Positions 7,956-16,420 of a DNA stretch of 56,036 nucleotides are shown in pieces. The stretch lies in assembly GCA_017527065.1 (NCBI GenBank), contig JAFXQO010000014.1, positions 1-56,036 of the forward strand, written 5' to 3'. Under the pieces are notes generated by a model. It made no database searches and had not been told where the DNA came from. It saw only the letters and a list, made by a program, of their open reading frames with translations. The stretch is from Clostridia bacterium. GTDB lineage: Bacteria; Bacillota; Clostridia; Christensenellales; Aristaeellaceae. Every line of letters begins with the position of its first letter. The stretch's first letter is position 1. The translations under genes were made by a program, and so were the position numbers.

Positions 7956-8599
7956 TTAATATCGAGGATTTGAAATTCGACACAAACGGCCTTATTCCGG
8001 CCATCGTTGTGGACGCGGTGACGAAGCGCGTGCTGACCCTGGCATACATGAACAGGGAGAGCCTGAAGATCTCCATGGAGAAAGAACTGACCTGCTTCTG
8101 GAGCCGCTCCCGGCAAGAGCTGTGGCTCAAGGGCGAGACCAGCGGAAACTACCAGCACATTGTGTCCATCACGGCGGACTGCGACAGGGACGCCCTGGTG
8201 GTCATGGTGGAACCGGACGGCCCGGCCTGCCACCTGGGCACCACGTCCTGCTTCGAGTATCCCGTGTTCCAGAGTGAAAATCGACAGGAATTCTCCTATG
8301 AGGGCCTTTTTGACCTGCTCAAGGGCCGCAAGGCGGAAAAAAAGGAAGGCTCTTATACGACGTATCTGTTTGAAAAGGGCCTTGATAAAATCCTCAAGAA
8401 AGTGGGCGAAGAGAGCACCGAGGTGATCATCGCCGCCAAGGCGGAGGACAAGAAGGAGACCATTTATGAGATCGCCGACCTGGCCTATCACGTGATGGTG
8501 CTGATGATACAGGCTGGCATTTCGCTGGAGGACATCCACCGGGAACTGGCTTCCCGCCATGTGATCGATAAAAAGGTCAAGCAGGAAAAAATGACCTGA
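7952..8599 (+). CDS. hisIE: Bifunctional phosphoribosyl-AMP cyclohydrolase / phosphoribosyl-ATP pyrophosphatase
   Basis: 215 residues. Residues 1 to about 108 are the HisI cyclohydrolase, with [17 protein letters not shown] and the zinc-ligand cysteines in DCDRDALVV and [10 protein letters not shown]. Residues about 115-210 are the HisE pyrophosphatase ([18 protein letters not shown] and [14 protein letters not shown]), an all-alpha MazG-like fold with acidic Mg-binding residues. Together they carry out the second and third steps of histidine synthesis. It is the last gene of the operon; the next gene is on the other strand. Confidence 0.94.
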   Translation: MINIEDLKFDTNGLIPAIVVDAVTKRVLTLAYMNRESLKISMEKELTCFWSRSRQELWLKGETSGNYQHIVSITADCDRDALVVMVEPDGPACHLGTTSCFEYPVFQSENRQEFSYEGLFDLLKGRKAEKKEGSYTTYLFEKGLDKILKKVGEESTEVIIAAKAEDKKETIYEIADLAYHVMVLMIQAGISLEDIHRELASRHVIDKKVKQEKMT

Positions 8600-8661
8600 C
8601 GGGGCAACCTGCGCCTTATGACCGGACAGGATAAAAGGGAGCAGTGCGTCCAGGGGTTCCC

Positions 8662-8705
8662 GGGGGATTGCATCCACATGCTGGATGTGCGGCATACAAT
8701 TCCCC
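8662..8705 (+). other. Structured sequence after the his operon
   Basis: GGGGATTG near 8663 pairs imperfectly with CAATTCCCC near 8697-8705, with an inner CATCC/GGATG hairpin. There is no T-run, so it is at best a weak terminator or an mRNA 3'-end structure. The rest of 8600-8752 holds nothing I recognise. Confidence 0.3.
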
Positions 8706-8754
8706 TCCCGAAATCCGCCGAATAATCTGATGCCCCCAATCAAATGTAATGGGA

Positions 8755-8788
8755 CAAAAAAACGCCCGAAACCTCAACGGTTCCGGGC
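8755..8788 (-). terminator. Rho-independent terminator of the tRNA-Lys gene
   Basis: On the minus strand GCCCGGAACC pairs with GGTTTCGGGC across a short loop and is followed by CG and seven T. It begins only a few bases after the encoded CCA of the tRNA. The same hairpin read on the plus strand could also stop his transcription, but lacks a T-run there. Confidence 0.75.
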
Positions 8789-8791
8789 ATT

Positions 8792-8867
8792 TGGTCCGCC
8801 CTCAGGGACTCGAACCCTGGACACCCTGATTAAGAGTCAGGTGCTCTACCAACTGAGCTAAGGGCGG
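8792..8867 (-). tRNA. tRNA-Lys (anticodon CTT)
   Basis: 76 nt with an encoded 3' CCA. The acceptor stem CCGCCCT/AGGGCGG pairs perfectly with discriminator A. The D-arm contains TAGCTCAGTTGGTAGAGC, the anticodon stem-loop reads CTGACTCTTAATCAG with CTT as anticodon, and the T-arm has GGTTCGAGTCC. It has its own promoter and terminator. A single isolated gene. Confidence 0.95.
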
Positions 8868-8888
8868 TCGCGCTTGCGAACATTGGAC

Positions 8889-8917
8889 ATTATACCGCCC
8901 GCCCGGCGCTTTGTCAA
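8889..8917 (-). promoter_or_regulatory. Promoter of tRNA-Lys
   Basis: On the minus strand: TTGACA (8917-8912), a 17-nt GC-rich spacer, TATAAT (8894-8889). Perfect consensus, about 20 nt before the tRNA 5' end, as expected for a strong stable-RNA promoter. Confidence 0.85.
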
Positions 8918-8955
8918 CGGGGTTCCAGCTCTGGAATGTGTTATATTTTCGCGAA

Positions 8956-10137
8956 TCAGTACTTCATCATCTTGCGCGCCACGGCGGAGCCGATGCGGTA
9001 GAAGGGACTCTCGAAGCGCCGCTTCACCTTGTCCAGCTCGTCGCGGATGGCGATGCCCTGGGGGCAGCGCTTCTCGCACTGGCCGCATTTCACGCACAGG
9101 CCGGCGTTGGCCCGGTCCTTGCGCAGCGTGGTGCACATCACATACTCGCGCAGCGCGTTGATGTAGCCGTCGGTGTAGCTGGCGTTGTAGTTGGCGAAGC
9201 AGGTGGGGATGTTCACGCCCCGGGGGCAGGGCTGGCAGTAGTTGCAGCCGGTGCAGTTCACGCGCACACTGGCCAGCAGCGCCGCCAGCGCGTCCCGGTA
9301 GGCGTCCAGATCCGCGTCCGTGAGCGCGCCGGGTTGGCTTTCCGAGGCGACGCGCGCGTTTTCCTCCACCTGGCTCACGTCGTTCATGCCCGAGAGCACC
9401 ACCGTGACCTCCGGGTGGTTCCAGATCCAGCGCAGCGCCCAGTCCACGGGAGCCCGGTCCGCGTTCACACGCGCGAAGGCGGCCTTCGCCGCGGCGTTCA
9501 GCCCGCCTGCCAGCCGGCCGCCCCGCAGCGGCTCCATGACGATCACCGGCAGGCCCTTTTCGTGGGCGTACATGAGGCCCTCCACGCCGGCCTGGGCGTG
9601 TTCGTCCATGTAGTTGAACTGGATCTGGCAGAACTCCCAGTCGTAGGCGTCCACCAGCTCCCGGAACGCGACCGCGCCGCCGTGGAAGGAGAAGCCGATG
9701 TTGCGGATCTCGCCGCTCTTCTTCTTTTCCGCGATCCACTCCCGGATGCCCATGGCGCACAGCCGGTCCCACGTCTTTTTGTCGGAGAGCATGTGCATGA
9801 GGTAGTAGTCCACGTGGTCGGTCTGCAGGCGCTTCAGTTCTTCGCGGAAGATCCGCTCCGCGTCGTCGAGCCTGCGTATGAGGTAGTGGGGCAGCTTGGT
9901 CGCCAGGCGGATCTGGTCGCGGCAGCCGTATTCCTTTATGAACTGGCCCAGGCACGCCTCGCTGCCCGAATAGACATAGGCCGTGTCGAAGTAGTTCACG
10001 CCCAGGTCGAGGGCGCGCTTCATCTCGCGGCTCGCCTTTTCCTGGTCGATGGCCGCGCCGCGCCGGGTGAAGCGCATGCAGCCGAAGCCGAGGGCGGAGA
10101 GCCTGTCGCCGTTTTTGGGATTGAGCCTGTATTGCAT
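8956..10137 (-). CDS. Aldo/keto reductase with C-terminal 4Fe-4S ferredoxin-like domain
   Basis: 393 residues. Residues 1 to about 280 form an aldo/keto reductase barrel (LSALGFGCMRF at the start, NYFDTAYVYSGSE with the catalytic Asp and Tyr, and a Lys in LATKLPHY). From about residue 310 a Cys-rich tail follows, NCTGCNYCQPCPRGVNIP and CVKCGQCEKRCPQGI, typical of iron-sulfur-binding AKRs of anaerobes (NADPH- or ferredoxin-linked). The substrate is unknown. It is the fourth gene behind the hisS T-box promoter, 15 nt after the SDR gene. Confidence 0.88.
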   Translation of the reverse strand: MQYRLNPKNGDRLSALGFGCMRFTRRGAAIDQEKASREMKRALDLGVNYFDTAYVYSGSEACLGQFIKEYGCRDQIRLATKLPHYLIRRLDDAERIFREELKRLQTDHVDYYLMHMLSDKKTWDRLCAMGIREWIAEKKKSGEIRNIGFSFHGGAVAFRELVDAYDWEFCQIQFNYMDEHAQAGVEGLMYAHEKGLPVIVMEPLRGGRLAGGLNAAAKAAFARVNADRAPVDWALRWIWNHPEVTVVLSGMNDVSQVEENARVASESQPGALTDADLDAYRDALAALLASVRVNCTGCNYCQPCPRGVNIPTCFANYNASYTDGYINALREYVMCTTLRKDRANAGLCVKCGQCEKRCPQGIAIRDELDKVKRRFESPFYRIGSAVARKMMKY

Positions 10138-10152
10138 CCGTTATCCCTCCTG

Positions 10153-10938
10153 TCAGCCGCCGTAGAGGAGGCCGATGACGCGCCTTGCCGCGCTGGCGGG
10201 CAAGAGCTTGACGAGGACGCAGCAGGCCTTGTAGCCCGCGCCCAGGGCGTAGTAGGGGCGGACCCGGCGCGCCAGCGCGATCCGGGCGATTTTTTCGCCC
10301 GCGAAATCCGCGCTCATGCCGCCCTGTTCGTCGCGCTCCATCTTTTCCACCGAGCGGGCGATGCGCCCGCCGTAGGCCGCGTCGCCCGCGTCGGATTTCT
10401 GCCGCGCGGCGGTGAAGCCGGTTTTGATGTCGCCGGGCATGACCGCGCACACGCTCACGCCGAAGGGCCTCACCTCGTTCGCCATGGCCATGGTCAGCGC
10501 GTTGACGCCCGCCTTGCTGGCCGAGTACCACGCCTGGAAGGGGATCGGCGCCACGGCGGCCACCGAGCTCACGCACACGATGCGGCCCTTCTTCTGGGCG
10601 CGCATCACCGGCAGCACCGCCCGGTTCACCCGGTCCGTGCCGAACAGGTTCACGTCGATCTGCCGCCGGGCCTCGGCCGGGTCGGTGTATTCCACCGCCC
10701 CGGAAATGCCGAAGCCCGCGCAGTTGACCAGTATGTCGATCCGCTTCTCCCGCCGCACCACTTCGCCCACCGCCAGGCACACGGAGGCCTCGTCCGACAC
10801 GTCGCACACCAGGTGGTTCATGTCCGGAGCCGGGTGGCGGCTCAGCGCGTAGGTCTTCACGCCCGCCTTTTCGAGGGCGCGCAGCGTCGCCAGCCCGATG
10901 CCGCTGGTGCCGCCCGTCACGATGGCGACTCTGTCCAT
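10153..10938 (-). CDS. Short-chain dehydrogenase/reductase
   Basis: 261 residues, classical SDR. The NAD(P)-binding motif TGGTSGIG is at residues 8-15, NCAGFG follows in the core, SSVA gives the catalytic Ser, and YSASK gives the catalytic Tyr and Lys. The Ser/Arg-His region after strand 2 (ALSRHP) hints at NADP preference. Substrate unknown. The start codon is 1 nt after the aspS stop, so it is almost certainly translated from the hisS-aspS transcript, and the AKR gene follows 15 nt later; the two may act on the same carbonyl compound (inference). Confidence 0.88.
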   Translation of the reverse strand: MDRVAIVTGGTSGIGLATLRALEKAGVKTYALSRHPAPDMNHLVCDVSDEASVCLAVGEVVRREKRIDILVNCAGFGISGAVEYTDPAEARRQIDVNLFGTDRVNRAVLPVMRAQKKGRIVCVSSVAAVAPIPFQAWYSASKAGVNALTMAMANEVRPFGVSVCAVMPGDIKTGFTAARQKSDAGDAAYGGRIARSVEKMERDEQGGMSADFAGEKIARIALARRVRPYYALGAGYKACCVLVKLLPASAARRVIGLLYGG

Positions 10939-10939
10939 A

Positions 10940-12703
10940 TCACTTTTCCTTTTCCACGATCGCGATGTGCACGTCGCTCAGCTGCTTCGGCTCCACGGCG
11001 GAGGGCGCGCCCATCATGAGATCCTGCGCGTTCTTGTTCATCGGGAAGGGGATGATCTCGCGGATCGACTCCTCGCCGGCGATGAGCATGACCATGCGGT
11101 CGACGCCGGGGGCGATGCCCGCGTGGGGCGGCGCGCCGTAGCAGAAGGCGTTGTACATGGCGGGGAACTTGGCCTTCACGTCGGCCTCGCCCAGGCCCAC
11201 CAGCTCGAAGGCCTTTATCATGATCTCCGGGTCATGGTTGCGCACCGCGCCGGAGGACAGCTCCACGCCGTTGCACACCAGGTCGTACTGCCAGGCGTAG
11301 ATGTCCAGCGGGTCTTTGCCCGAGAGGGCCGCCAGGCCGCCCTGAGGCATGGAGAAGGGATTGTGGCAGAACTCCAGCTCGCCGGATTCCTCGCCGATCT
11401 CGTACATGGGGAAGTCGACGATCCAGCAGAATTCGTACTTGTCCCGGTCCATGTAAGCGTCCACGGCGGCGCCCAGGAGCTTGCGGATGACGCCGGCGGT
11501 CTTCTGGGCGGCGGTCTTTTTGCCCGCGGCCAGGAACACGGCGCAGCCGGGCTTGAGGGAGAGGGCCTCGGTTACGGCCTGGTTCTTTTCAGCCAGGAAC
11601 TTCGACACGCCGCCGGCGAAGGAGCCGTCCTCGTTCACCTTGAACCAGTAGGCCTTGTTGGCCGTGGCGGTTTCCACGTCCTTGCACAGGGCGTCGATGA
11701 ACTTGCGGGGCTTGTCGAAGCCGGGCGCGACCACGGCCTTGACCACGTTGCCCTCGAAGGGCTCGAAGCCCGCGCCCTGGCAGAGGGCGGTCAGGTCGTC
11801 CACGGTCAGGCTGATGCGCAGGTCGGGCTTGTCGGAGCCGTATATGTCCATGGCCTCGTTGTAGGCGATGCGGCGGAAGGGGGCGGAGGAGGCGCGGTCA
11901 TACCGTCCGTACTTGGCGAAGATGGGGGGCTGCACGTCCTCCAGCACGGAGAACACGTCCTCCTGAGAGGCGAAGGCCATTTCCATGTCCAGCTGATAGA
12001 ACTCGCCGGGCGAGCGGTCGGCGCGGGCGTCCTCGTCGCGGAAGCAGGGGGCGATCTGGAAGTAGCGGTCGAAGCCGGAGGTCATGAGCAGCTGCTTGAA
12101 CTGCTGCGGGGCCTGGGGCAGGGCGTAGAACTTGCCCGGATGCAGCCGGGAAGGCACGAGGTAGTCCCGCGCGCCCTCGGGGGAGGAGCTGGTGAGGATG
12201 GGGGTGGTGATCTCCAGGAAGCCGTGGTCGGTCATGGCGCGGCGAAGCTCCGCCACGATCTGGCTGCGCAGCACGATCCTGCTCTTCACCTCGGGGTTGC
12301 GCAGGTCCAGATAGCGGTAGCGCAGGCGGGTGTTTTCGTCCGCCTCCCGGGAGCGGTTGATCTCGAAGGGCAGCTCGTTGTAGAGGCAGCGGCCGAGCAC
12401 CTCGATCTTCTCCGGCACGATCTCGATCTCGCCGGTGGGGATCTTCGGGTTCTTGCTGGAGCGCTCGCGCACCACGCCTGTCACGGAAATGGTGGATTCG
12501 CAGTTGAGGCCCTTCACCAGGGCCATGAGCGCGTCGTTGTTCTCGATGACAACTTGGGTGGTGCCGTAGAAGTCGCGCACGATGACGAAGGCCAGCGTCG
12601 CGCCGACCTCGCGCACGTTCTCCATCCAGCCGGCGATGGTCGCCTTTTCGCCGGCGTTTTTAAGCCGCAGCTCGCCGCAGGTGTGGGTTCTGGATTGGAA
12701 CAT
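10940..12703 (-). CDS. aspS: Aspartyl-tRNA synthetase
   Basis: 587 residues, bacterial-type class II enzyme. Order: N-terminal OB-fold anticodon-binding domain (residues about 1-105), catalytic core with motif 2 FRDEDARADRSPGEFYQLD, the inserted GAD domain (about 280-420), and motif 3 GIAPGVDRMVMLIAG near the C-terminus. It charges tRNA-Asp. A strong SD (GGGAGGCATG) precedes ATG 12703. It is 39 nt downstream of hisS, the conserved Firmicutes pairing. asnS is also present in this window, so Asn-tRNA can be made directly. Confidence 0.96.
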   Translation of the reverse strand: MFQSRTHTCGELRLKNAGEKATIAGWMENVREVGATLAFVIVRDFYGTTQVVIENNDALMALVKGLNCESTISVTGVVRERSSKNPKIPTGEIEIVPEKIEVLGRCLYNELPFEINRSREADENTRLRYRYLDLRNPEVKSRIVLRSQIVAELRRAMTDHGFLEITTPILTSSSPEGARDYLVPSRLHPGKFYALPQAPQQFKQLLMTSGFDRYFQIAPCFRDEDARADRSPGEFYQLDMEMAFASQEDVFSVLEDVQPPIFAKYGRYDRASSAPFRRIAYNEAMDIYGSDKPDLRISLTVDDLTALCQGAGFEPFEGNVVKAVVAPGFDKPRKFIDALCKDVETATANKAYWFKVNEDGSFAGGVSKFLAEKNQAVTEALSLKPGCAVFLAAGKKTAAQKTAGVIRKLLGAAVDAYMDRDKYEFCWIVDFPMYEIGEESGELEFCHNPFSMPQGGLAALSGKDPLDIYAWQYDLVCNGVELSSGAVRNHDPEIMIKAFELVGLGEADVKAKFPAMYNAFCYGAPPHAGIAPGVDRMVMLIAGEESIREIIPFPMNKNAQDLMMGAPSAVEPKQLSDVHIAIVEKEK

Positions 12704-12742
12704 AGTGGATCATGCCTCCCAAATGAAATCTGTATGGTGATG

Positions 12743-13993
12743 TTATTTCGTCAATTCGGCCACGGCCGCGTCCCGGGGGATCTCCCGCTCGGCGCTTTCG
12801 GCCATGTCCCGCAGCTTCACGACGCCTCGCGCCAGCTCGTCTTCGGCGATGGTCACCACATAGCGGGCGTTCATCTTGCCGGCGTATTTGAACTGGGCCT
12901 TGAGGGAGCGGGCCGCGTGGTCCAGGTCGGCCTTCACGCCGGCCCGGCGCAGCTCGCGCACCAGCTTCACGCCCTCCAGGCGCGCCGCGTCCCCCAGGGT
13001 GCACACGAAGGCGTCGTACAGCGCGGGCTGTTCCGGCGCGACGCCCCGGGCGTCCTGCACCATGAGCATGCGCTCCACGCCCATGCCCCAGCCGATGCCG
13101 CAGGTCTCCGGGCCGCCGAGCTCCTGCACCAGCCCGTCGTAGCGGCCGCCGCCGCACACGGTCAGCGGGCCGTTTTCGGTGTCGGTGATGATCTCGAACA
13201 CGGTCTTGGTGTAGTAGTCCAGGCCGCGCACGATGCGCGGGTCGATCTCGTAGGCGATGCCCAGCGCGTCCAGATAGCGCTTAAGCGCCTCAAAGTGGCC
13301 GCGGCAGTCGTCGCACAGGTTGTCCAGCATGGCGGGGGCGTCGGTCAGCTTGGCGGCGTCCTCCTTGCAGTCCAGTATGCGCATGGGGTTGCGCTGGAAG
13401 CGCTCCCGGCAGGTTTCGCACAGAGAAGGCAGCTTGGGCTCCAGGTAGGCCCTGAGCTTTTCATGGTAGGCCGCGCGGCAGGCCGGGCAGCCGATGGAGT
13501 TGATCGACAGGCGCAGCCCGTCGATGCCGCATTCCCTGAGCACGTCCATGGCCAGGGCGATGACCTCGGCGTCCACGCTGGCGTCCTTCGCGCCGAACAC
13601 CTCCACGCCGTGCTGGTGGAACTGCCTGAAGCGCCCGCTCTGGGGCTTCTCATAGCGGAATACCGGGCAGGAGACGTAGAACATCTTGCTCGGCAGCGGG
13701 TCGGCGAACAGGTGGTGCTCGATGAAGGCGCGCACCGCGCCCGCGGTGCCCTCGGGCTTTAAGGTGATGGAGCGGTTGCCCTTGTCGTTGAAGGTGTACA
13801 TTTCCTTCTGCACCACGTCGGTGGTGTCGCCCACGCCGCGCTGGAACAGCTCGGTGTGCTCGAACATGGGCGTGCGGATCTCGCGGTATCCGGCCAGCGC
13901 GGCGACGCGGCGCATGGCGTCCTCGACGCGCTGCCAGCGGTAGCTGTCCTGCGGCAGCACGTCCTGCGTGCCCTTCGGGGCCTGGGTCAGCAT
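12743..13993 (-). CDS. hisS: Histidyl-tRNA synthetase
   Basis: 416 residues, class II. It carries the HisRS signatures: N-terminal KGTQDVLPQDSYRW, motif 2 around VFRYEKPQSGRFRQFHQHGVE, the histidine-specific loop GLDYYTKTVFEI, motif 3 GIGWGMGVERMLM, and a C-terminal anticodon-binding domain. Its translation start follows an AAGGAG SD. It is the first gene of the hisS-aspS-SDR-AKR unit and lies behind a T-box leader. Confidence 0.96.
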   Translation of the reverse strand: MLTQAPKGTQDVLPQDSYRWQRVEDAMRRVAALAGYREIRTPMFEHTELFQRGVGDTTDVVQKEMYTFNDKGNRSITLKPEGTAGAVRAFIEHHLFADPLPSKMFYVSCPVFRYEKPQSGRFRQFHQHGVEVFGAKDASVDAEVIALAMDVLRECGIDGLRLSINSIGCPACRAAYHEKLRAYLEPKLPSLCETCRERFQRNPMRILDCKEDAAKLTDAPAMLDNLCDDCRGHFEALKRYLDALGIAYEIDPRIVRGLDYYTKTVFEIITDTENGPLTVCGGGRYDGLVQELGGPETCGIGWGMGVERMLMVQDARGVAPEQPALYDAFVCTLGDAARLEGVKLVRELRRAGVKADLDHAARSLKAQFKYAGKMNARYVVTIAEDELARGVVKLRDMAESAEREIPRDAAVAELTK

Positions 13994-14009
13994 ATGTCAT
14001 TCACTCCTT

Positions 14010-14246
14010 CTGTGGGGCGGTAAAGATAACGGCCCTTCGTCCGACGTAGGGACGAAAAGCCGTTCGTGGTGCCACCCTGCTTGATGCTCTTCGCGCTGTA
14101 TCGCGCGCGGCGCGCCGCCCGGCGGGGACGGAGGCTCGGGGGTGTCGTTCGGCCGGATCCGCCGGGCCGCTCACAGCGCATGCGGCCCTCTCTGGAAGGC
14201 GGAGGAATCGGCGTACTCTTCCCGTCACTGCCCGATTATAAAAGAT
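14010..14246 (-). promoter_or_regulatory. T-box riboswitch leader of hisS-aspS
   Basis: The minus strand holds a T-box leader. The stem I 5' side contains GGGAAGAGTACG. The apical part reads AGAGAGGGCCGCATGCGC then TGTGAGCGGCCC. The specifier side reads GAACGACACCCCCGAG; GACAC (14146 to 14142) contains both Asp GAC and His CAC. The T-box proper is AGGGTGGCACCACG (14078-14065), followed by a long competing hairpin (14064-14028) of AACGGC...GCCGTT and TTCGTCC...GGACGAA. The T-run after it is weak (ATCTTT). The UGGN element is UGGC, which fits discriminator G73 of tRNA-Asp better than C73 of tRNA-His. It senses uncharged tRNA and controls the whole downstream operon. Confidence 0.88.
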
Positions 14247-14253
14247 TGAAGCT

Positions 14254-14283
14254 ATTATATAATGTCCGCGGGGGGCCTGTCAA
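14254..14283 (-). promoter_or_regulatory. Promoter of the hisS T-box operon
   Basis: On the minus strand: TTGACA (14283-14278), an 18-nt C/G-rich spacer and TATAAT (14259-14254). The start is expected near 14246, giving a leader of about 250 nt. Confidence 0.85.
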
Positions 14284-14405
14284 GCGCGGCGGGGGTAAAT
14301 TCCCGGGGCGGGCGTGTTGATTTTTCCGGCGTTGGCGCCCGTCCTTTCCGCAAGGCGCGACAGATGCCAGCGCAAGGAATGAGCATAAACGCCGGGAATC
14401 GCTCC

Positions 14406-14434
14406 TTTACAAAACGATGTAAACGTGAGATAAT
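14406..14434 (+). promoter_or_regulatory. Promoter candidate for the sugar ABC transporter
   Basis: TTTACA (14406-14411), 17 nt, GATAAT (14429-14434). The spacer contains ACGATGTAAACGT, which is loosely similar to LacI/CcpA-type half-sites. Operator identity is uncertain. Confidence 0.6.
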
Positions 14435-14489
14435 ATTCAGGGAAATTTGCAGGTTCAACCGGCCCGAGAAACGCGAAAGGAAAACGGCT

Positions 14490-15431
14490 ATGACTGCACA
14501 GGCAAACCGGAAGGCCCGGCTCAAATCGACAAAGGGATGGTTCATGCGGGATTGGCGGCTGTACGTCATGCTGATCCTGCCGGTGATGTATTACCTGATC
14601 TTTTGCTATAAACCCATGCTGGGCCTGATGATCGCCTTCCAGAAATACAATATGTTCAAGGGCATGTGGGGCAGCAAGTTCATCGGGCTGGAGAATTTCC
14701 GGTTCGTCATGAGCATGCCGGATTTCCCCGTGGCCCTGAAAAACACCCTGCTGCTGAATTTCATGGGCCTCATCGCCGGCTTCCCGGTTCCCATCGTGCT
14801 GGCCATCATGCTCAACGAGCTCAGGTCCATCGGCTTCAAGAAGGTGTCGCAGACCCTTCTGTACCTGCCGCACTTCCTCTCCTGGATCATCATCGGCGGC
14901 ATGGTGCTGCAGATCTTCTCGCCCACCAGCGGCATCATCAACGCGACGCTGCTCAAATGGGGCTGGATCGACAAATCCATTCCCTTCCTGACGGACGGCA
15001 TCCACTGGCAGATCACCTACACGCTGGTGGGCGTGTGGCAGAACATGGGCTGGGGCACCATCCTGTATCTGTCCGCCATCACCGGCATCAACATGGAGCT
15101 GTTCGAGGCGGCCCGGATCGACGGCGCCAACAAGCTGCAGCAGATCTGGCACGTGACCCTGCCCGGCATCCGCTCCACCATCGTGGTGCTCCTGATCCTC
15201 AACGTGGGCCAGATGATGAACATTTCCTTCGACCGGCCCTTCATCATGGGCAACCCCATGGTGCAGAAATACTGCGACGTGCTTTCCACCTTCGTCTACC
15301 GGGCGGGCATTACCAATTCCCAGTTCGCCCGCGCCACGGCCATCGGCCTGTTCCAGTCCGTCGTCGGTCTGATCCTGATCTCCTGCGCGAACTTCTTCAC
15401 CAAGCGGCTTGGTGAGGAAGGCATCTGGTAA
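14490..15431 (+). CDS. lplB: Oligosaccharide ABC transporter permease, LplB type
   Basis: 313 residues; an inner-membrane permease of the binding-protein-dependent CUT1-like group (LplB/YtcO branch). There are six predicted membrane spans; the first is at about residues 27-48 (YVMLILPVMYYLIFCY). The EAA loop that docks the ATPase reads EAARIDGANKLQQIWHVTLPG. ATG 14490 was chosen because an SD-like AAAGGAAAA precedes it; the upstream open frame has no SD and would add an untypical extension. It is followed by the second permease (14-nt gap) and a binding protein. No ATPase gene is in this cluster; such systems commonly share an MsmX-like ATPase encoded elsewhere. Confidence 0.88.
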   Translation: MTAQANRKARLKSTKGWFMRDWRLYVMLILPVMYYLIFCYKPMLGLMIAFQKYNMFKGMWGSKFIGLENFRFVMSMPDFPVALKNTLLLNFMGLIAGFPVPIVLAIMLNELRSIGFKKVSQTLLYLPHFLSWIIIGGMVLQIFSPTSGIINATLLKWGWIDKSIPFLTDGIHWQITYTLVGVWQNMGWGTILYLSAITGINMELFEAARIDGANKLQQIWHVTLPGIRSTIVVLLILNVGQMMNISFDRPFIMGNPMVQKYCDVLSTFVYRAGITNSQFARATAIGLFQSVVGLILISCANFFTKRLGEEGIW

Positions 15432-15445
15432 GGGGGTGCGCGAGG

Positions 15446-16345
15446 ATGAACGTTTCGCAAGTTGCCAACAGGCGCCAGAAGGTTTGGAGTGTCCCGCAGA
15501 TCATACTGGCGCTGATCATCCTGATCATCAGCCTCACCTGCGTGCTGCCATTTGTCAATGTGGCGGCGCTGTCCCTGAGCTCCAAGTCCGCCATACTGCG
15601 CGGCGACGTGTCCTTCTGGCCGGTGGAATTTGAAGCCACGGCCTATAAGGCCATTTTCTCCGATCCCAGCATGATGCGCTCCCTCCTGTTCACTGTGGTC
15701 ATCACGGTGGTCTATACGGCGTTTTCCATGACGATGACCATCCTCATGGCTTATCCCCTGACGAAGAAGCGGCTTCGCGGCCGGAAATTCTTCAACGTGC
15801 TGGCCCTGTTCACCATGTACTTTTCGGGCGGCACCATCCCGATCTACCTGAACCTGAAGGAGCTTGGCCTGCTGGATACGCCCTGGTCGCTGATACTGCC
15901 CGGCATGCTCTCGACCTACAACATGATCATCCTGAAGAGCTTCTTCGCCGCGCTGCCCGGCGAGCTGGAGGAGGCCGCCATCATCGACGGGGCGAACGAC
16001 TTCCAAGTTTTGCTGCGGGTCTACCTGCCCCTCTCCATGGCTTCGCTGGCCACGCTGACGCTGTTCTACGCCGTGGGCAAATGGAACAGCTTCCAGGACG
16101 CTTTGTACTACATCCAGACCAAGGCCTACCAGCCCCTGCAGCTGAAGCTGTATCACATCATCAAGGGCTCGCAGGCGGTTGACATCGCCCAGATGGAGGG
16201 CGGCAGCAGCACGGTGGCCACCAGCATTTCCAAATCCATCGAGCCGGCCACCATCATTTTCGCCACGCTGCCCATCCTTGTTGTCTATCCCTTTGTGCAG
16301 CGGTACTTCGTCGCCGGCGTCACCATCGGCGCCGTCAAGGGCTGA
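15446..16345 (+). CDS. lplC: Oligosaccharide ABC transporter permease, LplC type
   Basis: 299 residues, partner of the preceding permease (LplC/YtcP branch), again with six predicted spans. The EAA motif is EEAAIIDGANDFQVLLRVYLP. The C-terminus ends in PFVQRYFVAGVTIGAVKG, a tail characteristic of this permease group. An SD (AAGGGGGTG) lies before ATG 15446. It forms the transmembrane channel with LplB. Homologues next to pectin- or hemicellulose-degrading genes import di- and oligosaccharides; the substrate here is not fixed by sequence. Confidence 0.88.
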   Translation: MNVSQVANRRQKVWSVPQIILALIILIISLTCVLPFVNVAALSLSSKSAILRGDVSFWPVEFEATAYKAIFSDPSMMRSLLFTVVITVVYTAFSMTMTILMAYPLTKKRLRGRKFFNVLALFTMYFSGGTIPIYLNLKELGLLDTPWSLILPGMLSTYNMIILKSFFAALPGELEEAAIIDGANDFQVLLRVYLPLSMASLATLTLFYAVGKWNSFQDALYYIQTKAYQPLQLKLYHIIKGSQAVDIAQMEGGSSTVATSISKSIEPATIIFATLPILVVYPFVQRYFVAGVTIGAVKG

Positions 16346-16420
16346 GGCCGTTTCTCCGCTGCAATGATCAGTGCTCTGCCGCCCCAGGGCGGTAAATATA
16401 AGAAAAGGAGCGAGTATACC

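Noticed and set aside
8911-13762. Long plus-strand frames across the SDR, AKR, aspS and hisS genes
   Set aside because: Antisense shadows of well-identified minus-strand genes.
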